Assembly (NCBI GenBank): GCA_021202555.1
Contig: JAJQCT010000001.1
Location: forward strand, 1-60,515
Source: Clostridiales bacterium
Lineage (GTDB): Bacteria; Bacillota; Clostridia; Oscillospirales; CAG-272
Reading direction: 5' to 3'
Length of the DNA stretch: 60,515 nucleotides
Shown: piece after piece, positions 1 to 8,004 of the stretch
Layout of the letters: every line of letters starts with the position of its first letter
Position numbering within the stretch: the stretch's first letter is position 1
The notes under the pieces: generated by a model
What the model saw: only the letters and a program-made list of their open reading frames with translations
The model's database searches: none
What the model was told of the DNA's origin: nothing
Position numbers and translations under genes: made by a program

Positions 1-84
1 GTTCCTCAGCCTTTTTTCTATACCTTTCAGTCTCACTTCTATTGTAACGCTACACAGAAAATCGTATTTTTTCATTATAATCGC

Positions 85-113
85 TTGACAAACGGAAGCG
101 GGGGTGATATAAT
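85..113 (+). promoter_or_regulatory. Consensus sigma-A promoter P1 of the surface-glycan cluster
   Basis: TTGACA at 85-90 and TATAAT at 108-113 with a 17-nt spacer, a perfect match to the housekeeping consensus. It points to the glycan-control genes starting at 596, leaving a leader of nearly 480 nt. Confidence 0.8.
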
Positions 114-482
114 ATGATAACGGGCGAGGCGTGTCACCGATCGCATACGGTCGGATGAGGCGCCAAAAAATGTGACCTGCGGCATATTTCGGTGCCGTGC
201 TTATGGATTTAGTCATGGTTAACAAAAAAATGCTCGAAAAACCGATATTTTTTGTGGGCTAATCCATTGACATCGGCGTTCCGAAATGATATAATCTATA
301 TGATAGTGAGCAGTGCAGCGGATGCTGTCTGTCGTCATGAAAATTATGCCCGGGAAATATGAAGTCATATAAGATTGTATTATATTCGCCCTCCCTTGAT
401 TAAATTCTGGGGGGGGTATGGTTTTTAGGATTGCTTTTTAAGACTGCTTAAATCACTTGATGTACGTGTATTGAATGTGCTG
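114..482 (+). other. Long untranslated leader upstream of the glycan-control genes
   Basis: No convincing gene starts here. The stretch holds small hairpins (ACCG/CGGT near 140-157; CGGCA/TGCCG near 181-198), the second promoter P2, and a C-rich/G-rich pair (CCCTCCC at 389-395 with eight G at 409-416) that could fold before a short T run. I do not recognise a known riboswitch. The length suggests regulation in the leader, but this is inference. Confidence 0.45.
267..295 (+). promoter_or_regulatory. Consensus sigma-A promoter P2 of the surface-glycan cluster
   Basis: TTGACA at 267-272 and TATAAT at 290-295, spacer 17 nt, again perfect consensus. It lies 182 bp downstream of P1 on the same strand, so the cluster has tandem strong promoters. 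Confidence 0.8.
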
Positions 483-599
483 ATGGAACCACTTAAAAAG
501 CACTCGGAAAGCGCAGCGATACGTGCCGGCACATTTGAAGGAATGGATTTTGCGGACATAATCATTTGTCTGCCGAACGGAAAGGACGGTAAATTATGA
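483..599 (+). other. Short ORF (38 codons), possible remnant or leader peptide
   Basis: An ATG at 483 opens 38 codons ending in TGA at 597-599, overlapping the ATG of the next gene as ATGA. The frame is open back to a TAG at 426. The residues (for example GMDFADIIICLPNGKDGKL at the end) read like real protein rather than random translation. No good ribosome site precedes the ATG. It may be the 3' remnant of a lost gene or a translationally coupled leader; I do not recognise the family. Confidence 0.3.
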
Positions 600-1372
600 G
601 CGATACAACCGGACGAGCAGCCGTCACATCACGCAGAAACGTCGAGACAATTGATTTGATGAGACTGTTTTTCGCGTGTCTGAAAAGATGGTGGGCAATA
701 CTTCTCGCTACGATTGTCGGCGGCGCGTGCGCCTTCGGATATACTTATCAGTTTGTAACTCCGCTTTACGAATCGACGGTCATGATTTATGTCAACAATC
801 AGGATTTGAGTATCGGCAATATAAGCATAAGCGCAAGCGACCTTACAGCGTCAGCAAGCCTTGTCGATGTATATGAGGTCATTCTCATGACGAAGGACAC
901 ACTCGACGTCGTAATCGAGGAGGCAGGACTTGATTATTACTACACCGAGGTTGAGGCAATGCTCACGACGTCGGCGGTGAATGACACACAGGTCTTTCAG
1001 GTGACGGTGACGAATCCGTCCCCGACCGAGGCACAGCTCATTGCGTCAACAATAGGCGACGTGCTGCCTGATGTCATAGCAAGCATAGTTGAGAGCGCCG
1101 ACGCGCGAATCGTCGAGCACGCGATTGTGCCTACGACAAAAAGCTCGCCGAGCTATTCGAGAAATACGATGATGGGCGCGATGCTCGGGTTTGTGATTGC
1201 GGTCGGAATCATAGTACTACTTGAAATGATGGACACGACGATAAGACGCGAAAGCGATTTTTCGACCATAACCAATCTGCCGGTGCTTGCGTATATACCT
1301 GATTTCTCGGACGCGTCTGAGAAGAAATCCTACGGAAAATACGGCAGCTACTATTATAAATCCGCATCGTGA
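596..1372 (+). CDS. Wzz/CapA-type chain-length and tyrosine-kinase adaptor membrane protein
   Basis: 258 aa polysaccharide co-polymerase of the Gram-positive CapA/YveK/CpsC type. It has a short cytoplasmic N-terminus, a membrane segment at about residues 33-50, an extracellular domain of about 140 residues, and a second membrane segment at about 192-211. The cytoplasmic C-terminal tail ends in a Tyr-rich stretch (YGKYGSYYYKSAS). In this family the adaptor binds and activates the separate tyrosine kinase, here encoded directly downstream, and sets polymer length. AAGGA at 582-586 supports the ATG at 596. It is the first full gene after two consensus promoters. The specific polymer cannot be told because no glycosyltransferases are in view. 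Confidence 0.9.
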   Translation: MSDTTGRAAVTSRRNVETIDLMRLFFACLKRWWAILLATIVGGACAFGYTYQFVTPLYESTVMIYVNNQDLSIGNISISASDLTASASLVDVYEVILMTKDTLDVVIEEAGLDYYYTEVEAMLTTSAVNDTQVFQVTVTNPSPTEAQLIASTIGDVLPDVIASIVESADARIVEHAIVPTTKSSPSYSRNTMMGAMLGFVIAVGIIVLLEMMDTTIRRESDFSTITNLPVLAYIPDFSDASEKKSYGKYGSYYYKSAS

Positions 1373-1383
1373 GGGAAGACCGC

Positions 1384-2178
1384 ATGGCAAAGGACAACAA
1401 AGAGAAAAAAACGCACGGTTCCCAGAGAAGCGTTGATGATATGGGTCTTTGCGACCTGATGAATTTCACGACTGCCGAATCGTTCAAGATGCTTCGCACA
1501 AAGCTCAATCTGACGATGCCGCAGGGTGAAAATTCGCATACCTGCCGCATAATCGGCGTTACAAGCTCGCTTCGCGGCGAGGGAAAAACTCATACGTCGG
1601 TCAATCTCGCGTATACATTCGCTGAAGCGAATAAGAGGGTATGCCTTGTCAAGGGCGACATGAGGCTTCCAAATATCTCAAAGCGCCTGTCGCTCGAGGC
1701 AGCTCCGGGGCTTTCCAATCTCCTGACAGGTCAGGACAACGACATAAACATAATTCAGCACTACTCATCGCCAAAGGGCGTGAAGTTTGATGTACTCACC
1801 TCGGGAGACATCCCGCCTATGCCCTCCGAGCTTCTCGAATCTAAGAATATGCGCATGACTATGGCTGCACTCGCACAGGTTTATCATTACGTTATAGTCG
1901 ATCTGCCGCCCGTCACGGTTGTTACGGATGCGATTACGGTGTCGCCGCTTCTTGACGGAATGGTATTGATTGTACGCCGCGACTACTGCGACAGGGTATC
2001 GCTTCAGAATGCGATGAATCAGCTTGAGCTTGCGGGCACGAAAATGCTTGGCGTCGTATTCAACGGCGCTGACGGTCCGACCGGCAGCGGCACATACTAT
2101 AAGAAAAACAAAAAGTATAAATATTACAAGGGCAAAGATTACGGGTACGGGTACGGCTACGACCGCGGAAGCGATTGA
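1384..2178 (+). CDS. Bacterial tyrosine kinase (BY-kinase, CpsD/CapB type)
   Basis: 264 aa cytoplasmic protein-tyrosine kinase that autophosphorylates a C-terminal tyrosine cluster and controls polymer assembly with the adaptor at 596. Walker A is SSLRGEGKT (about 61-69), Walker B is IVDLPP (about 171-176), and the last 30 residues carry at least eight tyrosines in YYKKN/KYKYYKG/YGYGYGY patches. The Walker A' motif is odd: VCLVKGDMR (86-94) where the family has DxDxR, so the first acidic residue is Lys. I chose the ATG at 1384 because GAGGGAAG (1371-1378) sits five bases before it; an in-frame GTG at 1369 overlapping the previous stop is possible but would lack that site. Confidence 0.9.
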   Translation: MAKDNKEKKTHGSQRSVDDMGLCDLMNFTTAESFKMLRTKLNLTMPQGENSHTCRIIGVTSSLRGEGKTHTSVNLAYTFAEANKRVCLVKGDMRLPNISKRLSLEAAPGLSNLLTGQDNDINIIQHYSSPKGVKFDVLTSGDIPPMPSELLESKNMRMTMAALAQVYHYVIVDLPPVTVVTDAITVSPLLDGMVLIVRRDYCDRVSLQNAMNQLELAGTKMLGVVFNGADGPTGSGTYYKKNKKYKYYKGKDYGYGYGYDRGSD

Positions 2179-2271
2179 ACGGCTTGAAAGACAAATTCCC
2201 GTCTATACATTTTGTTAATATTGGGGCGGCGTTTTGCCGAACTCTCTATTATAAATTTCACAGTAAATTTT

Positions 2272-2286
2272 TTCGGCAAAGCCGAA
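2272..2286 (+). other. Small hairpin in front of the anchored surface-protein gene
   Basis: TTCGGC-AAA-GCCGAA forms a perfect 6-bp stem with a 3-nt loop, ending four bases before the GGAGG ribosome site at 2290-2294. It could protect the mRNA or tune translation; there is no T run, so it is not a terminator. Confidence 0.4.
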
Positions 2287-2301
2287 GATGGAGGTTTTCT
2301 C

Positions 2302-3192
2302 ATGAAGAAAATTGTTGCATTGGTACTTACTGCTGCAATGGTGCTGTCGTTTACAGCTATCGCTGCGGTGTCCGCGGATGATGACGATTCAGTGTTCGTT
2401 TCGAGCATTGAGCAGAAAACAACGGTTGAGGTAAGCACTTTAACCGAAGAGGACGAAGCGCTTGTCGATGAAAACGGTGAAGCTGTCGAGGTTGATTATT
2501 CCGATCTTTACACCGTTAGCACTGCCGTAAGCGGTGATTCGTCGCATGACTGGTCTGAATTCACCGAGGACGATCAGACAAAGCTTGAGGAAGCAAATGA
2601 TAAGCTGCAGGAGTCATACAAGGAGCTTAATGAGGCGTCATCTGTGACTGATGTTATTACCGATCTTCCTGAACTTAACGCAAGCAGCGGCGAAACAGAA
2701 ACGGAAGCCGGCGGTGAAACAGAAACCAGCAGCACAGCTGAAAAGAATTATGTTGTCTCGAACCTTTTTGACATTACGTTTGTCGGAACAGAGGCTGAAA
2801 CAGTAGAGAATGCACTTGACAACGGCGGTTCTATTAAGCTTACGTTCAACATAGGCATTGAAAAGGGAAAGAAGTGCTATATAGCTACCAAGTGCTATGA
2901 TGAGTGGGTTGTTCTTTCTGACGAAAAGGTTGTTAATAACGGTGATGGCACTATTACCGTTGAGTTCGACGAGTTCTGCCCGATAGCTGTCATTGAGATA
3001 GCCGAGGTTGTTGAAAGCGGCGCTACAACTGATACGGATGCTAACACGACGGACGCTAACGGCGGCAGCAGTTCTCCTCAGACGGGCGACAGCATTCCGC
3101 TTTACGCTTTCGGCGTAGTTCTCTTCGCGGGAATCACGGGAACGATTATTATCGTTCTTTCAAAGAAGAATAATAAGAAGTCCGAAAAATAA
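2302..3192 (+). CDS. Secreted surface protein with LPXTG-like C-terminal anchor
   Basis: 296 aa. It begins with a classical signal peptide (MKKIVALVLTAAMVLSFTA, cleavage near the ADDDD run). A middle region rich in Glu/Thr/Ser follows, then a compact domain (about 165-250) with beta-strand character. It ends in SPQTGD, a hydrophobic segment and a basic tail (KKNNKKSEK), the layout of a sortase-type sorting signal with Ser-Pro in place of Leu-Pro. GGAGG at 2290-2294 fixes the ATG at 2302. It lies between the tyrosine kinase and an LCP ligase, so it is probably a wall-attached partner of the polymer system. No sortase is in the window; function unknown. Confidence 0.75.
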   Translation: MKKIVALVLTAAMVLSFTAIAAVSADDDDSVFVSSIEQKTTVEVSTLTEEDEALVDENGEAVEVDYSDLYTVSTAVSGDSSHDWSEFTEDDQTKLEEANDKLQESYKELNEASSVTDVITDLPELNASSGETETEAGGETETSSTAEKNYVVSNLFDITFVGTEAETVENALDNGGSIKLTFNIGIEKGKKCYIATKCYDEWVVLSDEKVVNNGDGTITVEFDEFCPIAVIEIAEVVESGATTDTDANTTDANGGSSSPQTGDSIPLYAFGVVLFAGITGTIIIVLSKKNNKKSEK

Positions 3193-3230
3193 AATTCCGG
3201 CGCTATGTCCTATGGAAGGGGGAATTTGGG

Positions 3231-4235
3231 ATGAATCTTCGCATCAGAAAAGAGGTTGGAATATTTCTTGTCGCGTTTGCGGTGATTGGTTTCATTTTTC
3301 TCATAGCCTACGAGGCTATCGACTATTGGGACAAAACTACAAACACGCTTGCCTCGTCCGATAACAGTCAGACGACAACAGGCTCAAGCGTTATAAAGAT
3401 TGACGGCGTTTCATACACGCAAAAGGAGCATATTACAACTATGCTCCTTTTGGGCATTGATAACACGGGCGAGATGGTAAGCAGCGGCTCGTACATAAAC
3501 GACGGTCAGTCAGACTTCATCACTGTGATTGTGCTTGATGAGGATGAGGACACCTACGCGCTTCTGCAAATCAACCGCGACACAATGACTGAGGTGCGCC
3601 AGCTTGGAGTTGGCGGAAATGTCGTCAAGACTACGGTTATGCAGATAGCGCTCTCGCATTCATACGGCGGCGGAATGGAGGATTCGTGTGAAAACTCTAT
3701 AATCGCCGTTGAAAATTTCCTTTGCGGCATTTCGCTCGATCATTATCTTGCGATGAACATGACGGCGGTTGAGCTTCTCGTCGATTACGTCGGCGGCGTC
3801 ACGGTCACGATTCTTGATGATTTTTCGGAGGTTGACGAGACGCTTATTGAGGGCGAGACAATGACGCTTTCGGGAAGTCAGGTCGTCACGTATATTCGTG
3901 CGCGCAAAAACGTGGGAGATCAGACAAATCTCACGCGAATGACGCGCCAGCAGCAGTTTATATCTGAGCTTTTGGAGCAGCTTCCCGACCTTTGGGAGGC
4001 AAATCAGTCCTCGGCGTTCTCGATGTTTTACGAGGTATCAAGCTATATTCTCACCGATATGACGGCGCAGTCCCTTTCAAACTTTTTTGATGAAATCTGC
4101 GGATATGACTGCACGGGAATTTACTCCCCCGACGGCGAGCTGGTGCTTGGCGACGAATATTACGAATATTATGCAGACGAGGATTCCGTAAAGGAGCTTG
4201 TTATTGAGCTGTTTTTGGAGCCTCTATCGGAGTGA
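3231..4235 (+). CDS. LytR-CpsA-Psr (LCP) family glycopolymer ligase
   Basis: 334 aa. LCP enzymes move lipid-linked glycopolymers onto peptidoglycan at the outer face of the membrane. One N-terminal membrane segment (about 9-29) is followed by an LCP domain from about residue 75. Seen motifs are LLLGIDN, a SDFITVIVLDED strand, INRDTM with the phosphate-binding Arg, and YIRARKNVGDQTNLTRMTRQQ, where the paired arginines are typical. GGAAGGGGGA lies 8-17 bases before the ATG. The place between the tyrosine kinase and its phosphatase gene suggests it attaches the polymer controlled by this cluster. Confidence 0.9.
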   Translation: MNLRIRKEVGIFLVAFAVIGFIFLIAYEAIDYWDKTTNTLASSDNSQTTTGSSVIKIDGVSYTQKEHITTMLLLGIDNTGEMVSSGSYINDGQSDFITVIVLDEDEDTYALLQINRDTMTEVRQLGVGGNVVKTTVMQIALSHSYGGGMEDSCENSIIAVENFLCGISLDHYLAMNMTAVELLVDYVGGVTVTILDDFSEVDETLIEGETMTLSGSQVVTYIRARKNVGDQTNLTRMTRQQQFISELLEQLPDLWEANQSSAFSMFYEVSSYILTDMTAQSLSNFFDEICGYDCTGIYSPDGELVLGDEYYEYYADEDSVKELVIELFLEPLSE

Positions 4236-4241
4236 GCGCGT

Positions 4242-4976
4242 ATGATTGACATTCACTGCCACATCATTCCGAATGTTGACGACGGCTCGGACGGCATCGA
4301 AACATCGCTCATGATGTCGGCGATGGCAGTCGATGACGGCGTTCGCTCGATTATTGCGACCCCGCATTTCATGCAGGGCGGCGAGGATTGTGCTCTGCGC
4401 TTCGATTGGCTTTCCGAGTGTGCGGACAGCCTGCGCGCGGAGATTTCGGCAGCGGGGATTCCGCTTAAAATTTATATGGGCGCCGAGGTGCTTTTAACTC
4501 CTGACACTGTGGATATGCAAAAAAGCTTCGGCTTTTTTCCTCGCATGAACGACACCGAATACTCGCTTGTCGAATTTTTCTTCGACGCCGACCCCGAGAC
4601 GATGAACTCTTATCTTTCCACGCTTCTTGATTCTGGGATCGTGCCGATTATAGCGCACCCAGAAAGATATACCGCCGTGCAGAAAAAGAGACGCATAGCC
4701 GAGATGTGGGTGGAAATGGGCTGCTTTTTGCAGGTCAACAAGGGAAGCTTTCATGGGCAGTTCGGTCGCCGCGCCGAGAAAACCGCAGTCTGGATGATGG
4801 AAAACAGACTTGCGTCATTTCTGGCGACGGATGCGCACAATCATGCGGACAGAACGACGAGACTGAAAGCTGTCGCCGATATGCTCACCGAGAAATACGG
4901 CGAGGATTATATAGCATTGCTGACGAGGGAAAATCCCGAAAGAATTATCGAGGGAAAGCAAATACTTCGATTTTGA
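4242..4976 (+). CDS. Protein-tyrosine phosphatase of the CpsB/CapC PHP family
   Basis: 244 aa metal-dependent phosphatase that removes phosphate from the BY-kinase tail. It starts with the PHP metal motif DIHCHIIPNVDDGS (residues 3-16), has ATPHFM near 41-46, EVLL near 81, AHPERY near 138-143 and the closing TDAHN near 190-195, which together form the polynuclear metal site. Length is normal for the family. It starts six bases after the LCP gene and its stop codon is part of the terminator stem, so it closes the operon. Confidence 0.93.
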   Translation: MIDIHCHIIPNVDDGSDGIETSLMMSAMAVDDGVRSIIATPHFMQGGEDCALRFDWLSECADSLRAEISAAGIPLKIYMGAEVLLTPDTVDMQKSFGFFPRMNDTEYSLVEFFFDADPETMNSYLSTLLDSGIVPIIAHPERYTAVQKKRRIAEMWVEMGCFLQVNKGSFHGQFGRRAEKTAVWMMENRLASFLATDAHNHADRTTRLKAVADMLTEKYGEDYIALLTRENPERIIEGKQILRF

Positions 4977-5002
4977 ATGACGTTAATCGTCATTCTTTTT
5001 TT
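4975..5002 (+). terminator. Rho-independent terminator closing the glycan-control operon
   Basis: GAATGACG (4975-4982) and CGTCATTC (4988-4995) form a perfect 8-bp stem with a 5-nt loop, followed by seven T (4996-5002). The stem begins inside the stop codon of the phosphatase gene. Confidence 0.9.
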
Positions 5003-5022
5003 CGCGTATCACGAATTTTGCA

Positions 5023-5051
5023 TTGACATTTCAGAAAAAACTCTTTATAAT
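5023..5051 (+). promoter_or_regulatory. Consensus sigma-A promoter of the nusB operon
   Basis: TTGACA at 5023-5028, 17-nt spacer, TATAAT at 5046-5051. It lies just after the upstream terminator and about 40 bases before the nusB start, so it probably drives the long housekeeping run that follows. Confidence 0.85.
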
Positions 5052-5090
5052 ATAGTATGTAATAATGTGCGGATTGGATTTGCTTTTTTT

Positions 5091-5546
5091 ATGAAAAGAA
5101 CTGAATCGAGGGAAGCGGCTTTGTCCCTCATATTTGAAAGATTTGCGAGAGCGGGCGAGGGTGCCGATGAGATTTTTTCGGAGTCGCTGTCCGTTCGCGG
5201 CGAGAAGGTAAGCGAATACGCGAGGCGGCTTTATTTCGGCGTGTGTGAAAATGTCAGCTTTCTTGACATGAAAATCGGCAGCGCGTCGCGCGGCTGGTCT
5301 GTTTCGAGAATGTCGCAAATCACAGCGGCGATACTGCGGCTTTTTGCATACGAGCTGTATTTCGACGGCGATATGCCGATTCGTGTTGTAATCAATGAAG
5401 CCGTTGAGATTACAAAAAGGTATGACGACGACGGCGCGCCCGCATTTGTGAACGGTATACTCGGCAAGCTTTCGGACGACGCCGAGACATTTCGCCGAAA
5501 GAGCGCAAATACAGAACCTGACGGCGTCGGGAGCGTGGCGGATTGA
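5091..5546 (+). CDS. nusB: Transcription antitermination factor NusB
   Basis: 151 aa, all-helical NusB fold: MKRTESREAALSLIFE at the N-terminus, the RLYFGVCEN segment near 45-53, ILRLFAYEL near 78-86 and the INEAVEITKRYD helix near 99-110, ending at FVNGILGKL. NusB binds boxA of rRNA leaders with NusE (S10) and prevents early termination. I chose the ATG at 5091 because the family begins exactly there; the ribosome site is weak (GGATTGGA about 12 bases upstream). It is the first gene after the 5023 promoter and overlaps the next gene by four bases. Confidence 0.9.
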   Translation: MKRTESREAALSLIFERFARAGEGADEIFSESLSVRGEKVSEYARRLYFGVCENVSFLDMKIGSASRGWSVSRMSQITAAILRLFAYELYFDGDMPIRVVINEAVEITKRYDDDGAPAFVNGILGKLSDDAETFRRKSANTEPDGVGSVAD

Positions 5547-6508
5547 CAGTTATCGGATTTGATACGAGCAATTACACGACGTCCGCCGCGGTTTTCGCCG
5601 ACGGGGTGTGCCGCGCGAACATCAAGCTGCCGCTTTTTGTAAAAGAGGGCGAGCGCGGACTTCGACAGTCGGATGCCGTATTCGCGCACACAAAAAATAT
5701 GCCCGAGATAACGTCGCGGCTCAAAGAAGCGCTTTGCGGCGGCAAAATCGATGCCGTGGGGTATTCGTGTGCACCGCGCGACGCTGAAGGGTCGTATATG
5801 CCGTGCTTTCTTGTCGGAAAATCGGCGGCTCACACGGCGGCTGATTTGACGGGAGCGAAAATTTACCCTTTTTCACATCAGGCAGGACACATATCTGCGG
5901 CGCTTTATTCGGCGGGAAAATCCGAATTTTTGATAAATCCGACGCATTTTGCCGCGTTTCACGTATCGGGCGGCACGACGGATATTTTGTATGTAAAATC
6001 AACTCCCGACGGGGAAATTCCTCTTATCATAACGCGCCTCGGCGGCACGCTTGACATCAACGCCGGTCAGCTCATCGACAGGGTGGGGGTTTTGATGGGA
6101 CTTTCCTTTCCGTGCGGTTCTGCACTTGAAGCGCTTGCCGCCGAATACACCGGCGAGCGCGATAAAATGGCGCTGAAGGTGAACGGTCTTGAGGCGTCGA
6201 TTTCGGGCGCCGAAAACAAGGCGCGCGAGCTTTACGAAAAATCGGGCGATATTCGCCGCACGGCGGCGTTCACAATCGGCGTCGTATCCGATATGCTTTT
6301 TCTTATGACGAAAAGCCTGAGGGCGCTTTATCCGAAAATCCCCATAGTATATGCGGGCGGCGTTATGAGCTGCGCTTTGATAAAGCGGCGGCTTTCCGAA
6401 TTTGAAAACGTGTATTTTTCCTCTCCCGAATTTTCCTCGGACAACGCTGTCGGCACGGCGCAGCTTGCTTATTTCGCATACAAAAGGGAGGCAGGATATG
6501 GACGATGA
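5543..6508 (+). CDS. TsaD/Kae1-like protein (M22-type paralog)
   Basis: 321 aa ASKHA-fold protein resembling TsaD, the tRNA threonylcarbamoyladenosine transferase, but shorter and more diverged. The N-terminal GFDTSNYTTSAAV matches the family opening, SHQAGHISAAL (about 112-122) is the metal-binding His pair, and FHVSGGTTDIL (about 139-149) and YAGGVMSC (near 270) are the nucleotide-binding loops. It starts with TTG at 5543, overlapping the nusB stop as TTGA. In Clostridia a second TsaD-like protein in this place beside xseA is common; its substrate is not established, so I do not call it TsaD. Confidence 0.75.
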   Translation: MTVIGFDTSNYTTSAAVFADGVCRANIKLPLFVKEGERGLRQSDAVFAHTKNMPEITSRLKEALCGGKIDAVGYSCAPRDAEGSYMPCFLVGKSAAHTAADLTGAKIYPFSHQAGHISAALYSAGKSEFLINPTHFAAFHVSGGTTDILYVKSTPDGEIPLIITRLGGTLDINAGQLIDRVGVLMGLSFPCGSALEALAAEYTGERDKMALKVNGLEASISGAENKARELYEKSGDIRRTAAFTIGVVSDMLFLMTKSLRALYPKIPIVYAGGVMSCALIKRRLSEFENVYFSSPEFSSDNAVGTAQLAYFAYKREAGYGR

Positions 6509-7760
6509 GACCAAGCTTCCGATGACGCTTACGGTGTCGGAGGCAAATGAGTGCATAAAGGCATATTTTGAGCTGAATCCCGCCTTTGCTGATATATACA
6601 TAAAGGGCGAGATTTCAAATTTCACAAATCACAGAACGGGGCATTTTTACTTCACGCTAAAGGACGAAAAATCGAATCTCAAGGCGGTAATGTTCCGTTC
6701 ATCGGCACAGAAAATGAAATTTCTGCCCGAAAACGGGATGAAGGTCATCGCGCACGGCAGAATCGATGCGTTTGTGCGCGACGGACAGTATCAGCTCTAC
6801 GCGGATTCAATGGAGCCTGATGGTGTGGGTTCGCTTTATATCGCGTTTGAGCAGCTTAAAAGAAAGCTCGGCGCGGAGGGACTGTTCAATCCCGAAAGAA
6901 AGCGACCGCTGCCGAAAATCCCGACGCGAGTAGGGATTATAACCTCACCGACGGGCGCGGCGGTGCGCGATATAATAAACATTTCAAGGCGCAGATTTCC
7001 TCTCGCGAAGCTGCTTCTTTATCCGAGCCTCGTGCAGGGCGCGGACGCGCCGCAGAATTTAATCGAGGGGCTTCGATTTTTCGCCTCGAGCGGCTCGGCT
7101 GACGTAATTATAATAGGGCGAGGCGGCGGCTCGATTGAGGATTTATGGGCGTTTAACGACGAAGGGGTCGCACGGGCGATTGCGGGCTGTCCGATTCCCG
7201 TGATTTCCGCTGTCGGACACGAAACGGATTTCACAATCGCGGATTTTGTCGCCGATGTGCGTGCTCCCACTCCGTCTGCGGCGGCGGAGCTTGCGCTCCC
7301 CGATCAAAACGAGCTTGCGCGAAAGCTTCATAATGTCACCACGCACAATTCGCTTGTTTTATCGCGCATACTTGAAATCAAAAGGCGCGAGCTTTCGGCG
7401 CTCTCGCAAAGGCGCTGTCTTATGAATCCGGAATATCTGACGGATGAGCGGAAAATGACGGTTATGCTGCTGACAGATAAGCTTGCCTCGGCAATGGAAA
7501 GGGCAGGTGACACGGACAGGCATAGGGTGGCAAATCTTGCATCAAAGCTTGACGCGCTCTCGCCGCTTGCGGTGCTTTCAAGAGGATATTTTGCCGTGTA
7601 TGACAAAGACGGGTGCGTGATTAAAAGCGTTGATGAAACAAATATCGGCGATAATGTCACGCTTCGTGCGTCAGACGGCGAGCTTACGGCTGTCGTGACG
7701 GATAAGAGCGTAAGCGCAGCCGAAAAAACACCGGAGGGGGAACTAAATTATGGCGGATAA
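6498..7760 (+). CDS. xseA: Exodeoxyribonuclease VII large subunit
   Basis: 420 aa catalytic subunit of the nuclease that degrades single-stranded DNA to short oligonucleotides. An N-terminal OB-fold (ADIYIKGEISNF, HFYFTLKD, VIAHGRIDAFVRDGQYQLY) precedes the catalytic domain with PTRVGIITSPTGAAVRDI (about 139-156), IIGRGGGSIEDLW (about 198-210) and AVGHETDFTIADFVADVRAPTP. The C-terminal coiled coil ends in LSRGYFAV. The ATG at 6498 is set by GGGAGG (6487-6492) five bases before it and overlaps the end of the TsaD-like gene by 11 bases. Confidence 0.95.
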   Translation: MDDETKLPMTLTVSEANECIKAYFELNPAFADIYIKGEISNFTNHRTGHFYFTLKDEKSNLKAVMFRSSAQKMKFLPENGMKVIAHGRIDAFVRDGQYQLYADSMEPDGVGSLYIAFEQLKRKLGAEGLFNPERKRPLPKIPTRVGIITSPTGAAVRDIINISRRRFPLAKLLLYPSLVQGADAPQNLIEGLRFFASSGSADVIIIGRGGGSIEDLWAFNDEGVARAIAGCPIPVISAVGHETDFTIADFVADVRAPTPSAAAELALPDQNELARKLHNVTTHNSLVLSRILEIKRRELSALSQRRCLMNPEYLTDERKMTVMLLTDKLASAMERAGDTDRHRVANLASKLDALSPLAVLSRGYFAVYDKDGCVIKSVDETNIGDNVTLRASDGELTAVVTDKSVSAAEKTPEGELNYGG

Positions 7761-8004
7761 GAAGGAATACACGTTTGAGGGAGCGCTCGCGCGCCTTGAA
7801 GAAATTGTGCGTCTGCTTGACGGCGGAAAGACGCCGCTTGACGAGTCATTGACGCTTTATGAGGAAGGCGTTGCTCTTGTCAAGCTTTGCTGCGACAGGC
7901 TTGACGCAGCCGAGCAGAAGGTGAAGCTTCTGAAGCCTGACGGCGCGGGCGGCGCTGTCGAGACTGATTTTACGGCGGCAGCCGGGGACGGAAATTCAAA
8001 ATGA
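7750..8004 (+). CDS. xseB: Exodeoxyribonuclease VII small subunit
   Basis: 84 aa, two-helix protein with the family pattern YTFEGALARLEEIVRLLDGGKTPLDESLTLYEEGVAL. Several copies wrap the coiled coil of XseA to form active exonuclease VII. GGAGGGGGA lies before its ATG at the end of xseA; it overlaps xseA by 11 bases and the next gene by four (ATGA), implying translational coupling. Confidence 0.95.
   Translation: MADKKEYTFEGALARLEEIVRLLDGGKTPLDESLTLYEEGVALVKLCCDRLDAAEQKVKLLKPDGAGGAVETDFTAAAGDGNSK

Noticed and set aside
114-266. Known riboswitch in the first leader segment
   Set aside because: Small hairpins are present but none of the conserved cores of c-di-GMP, ydaO, preQ1 or guanidine riboswitches that I know.
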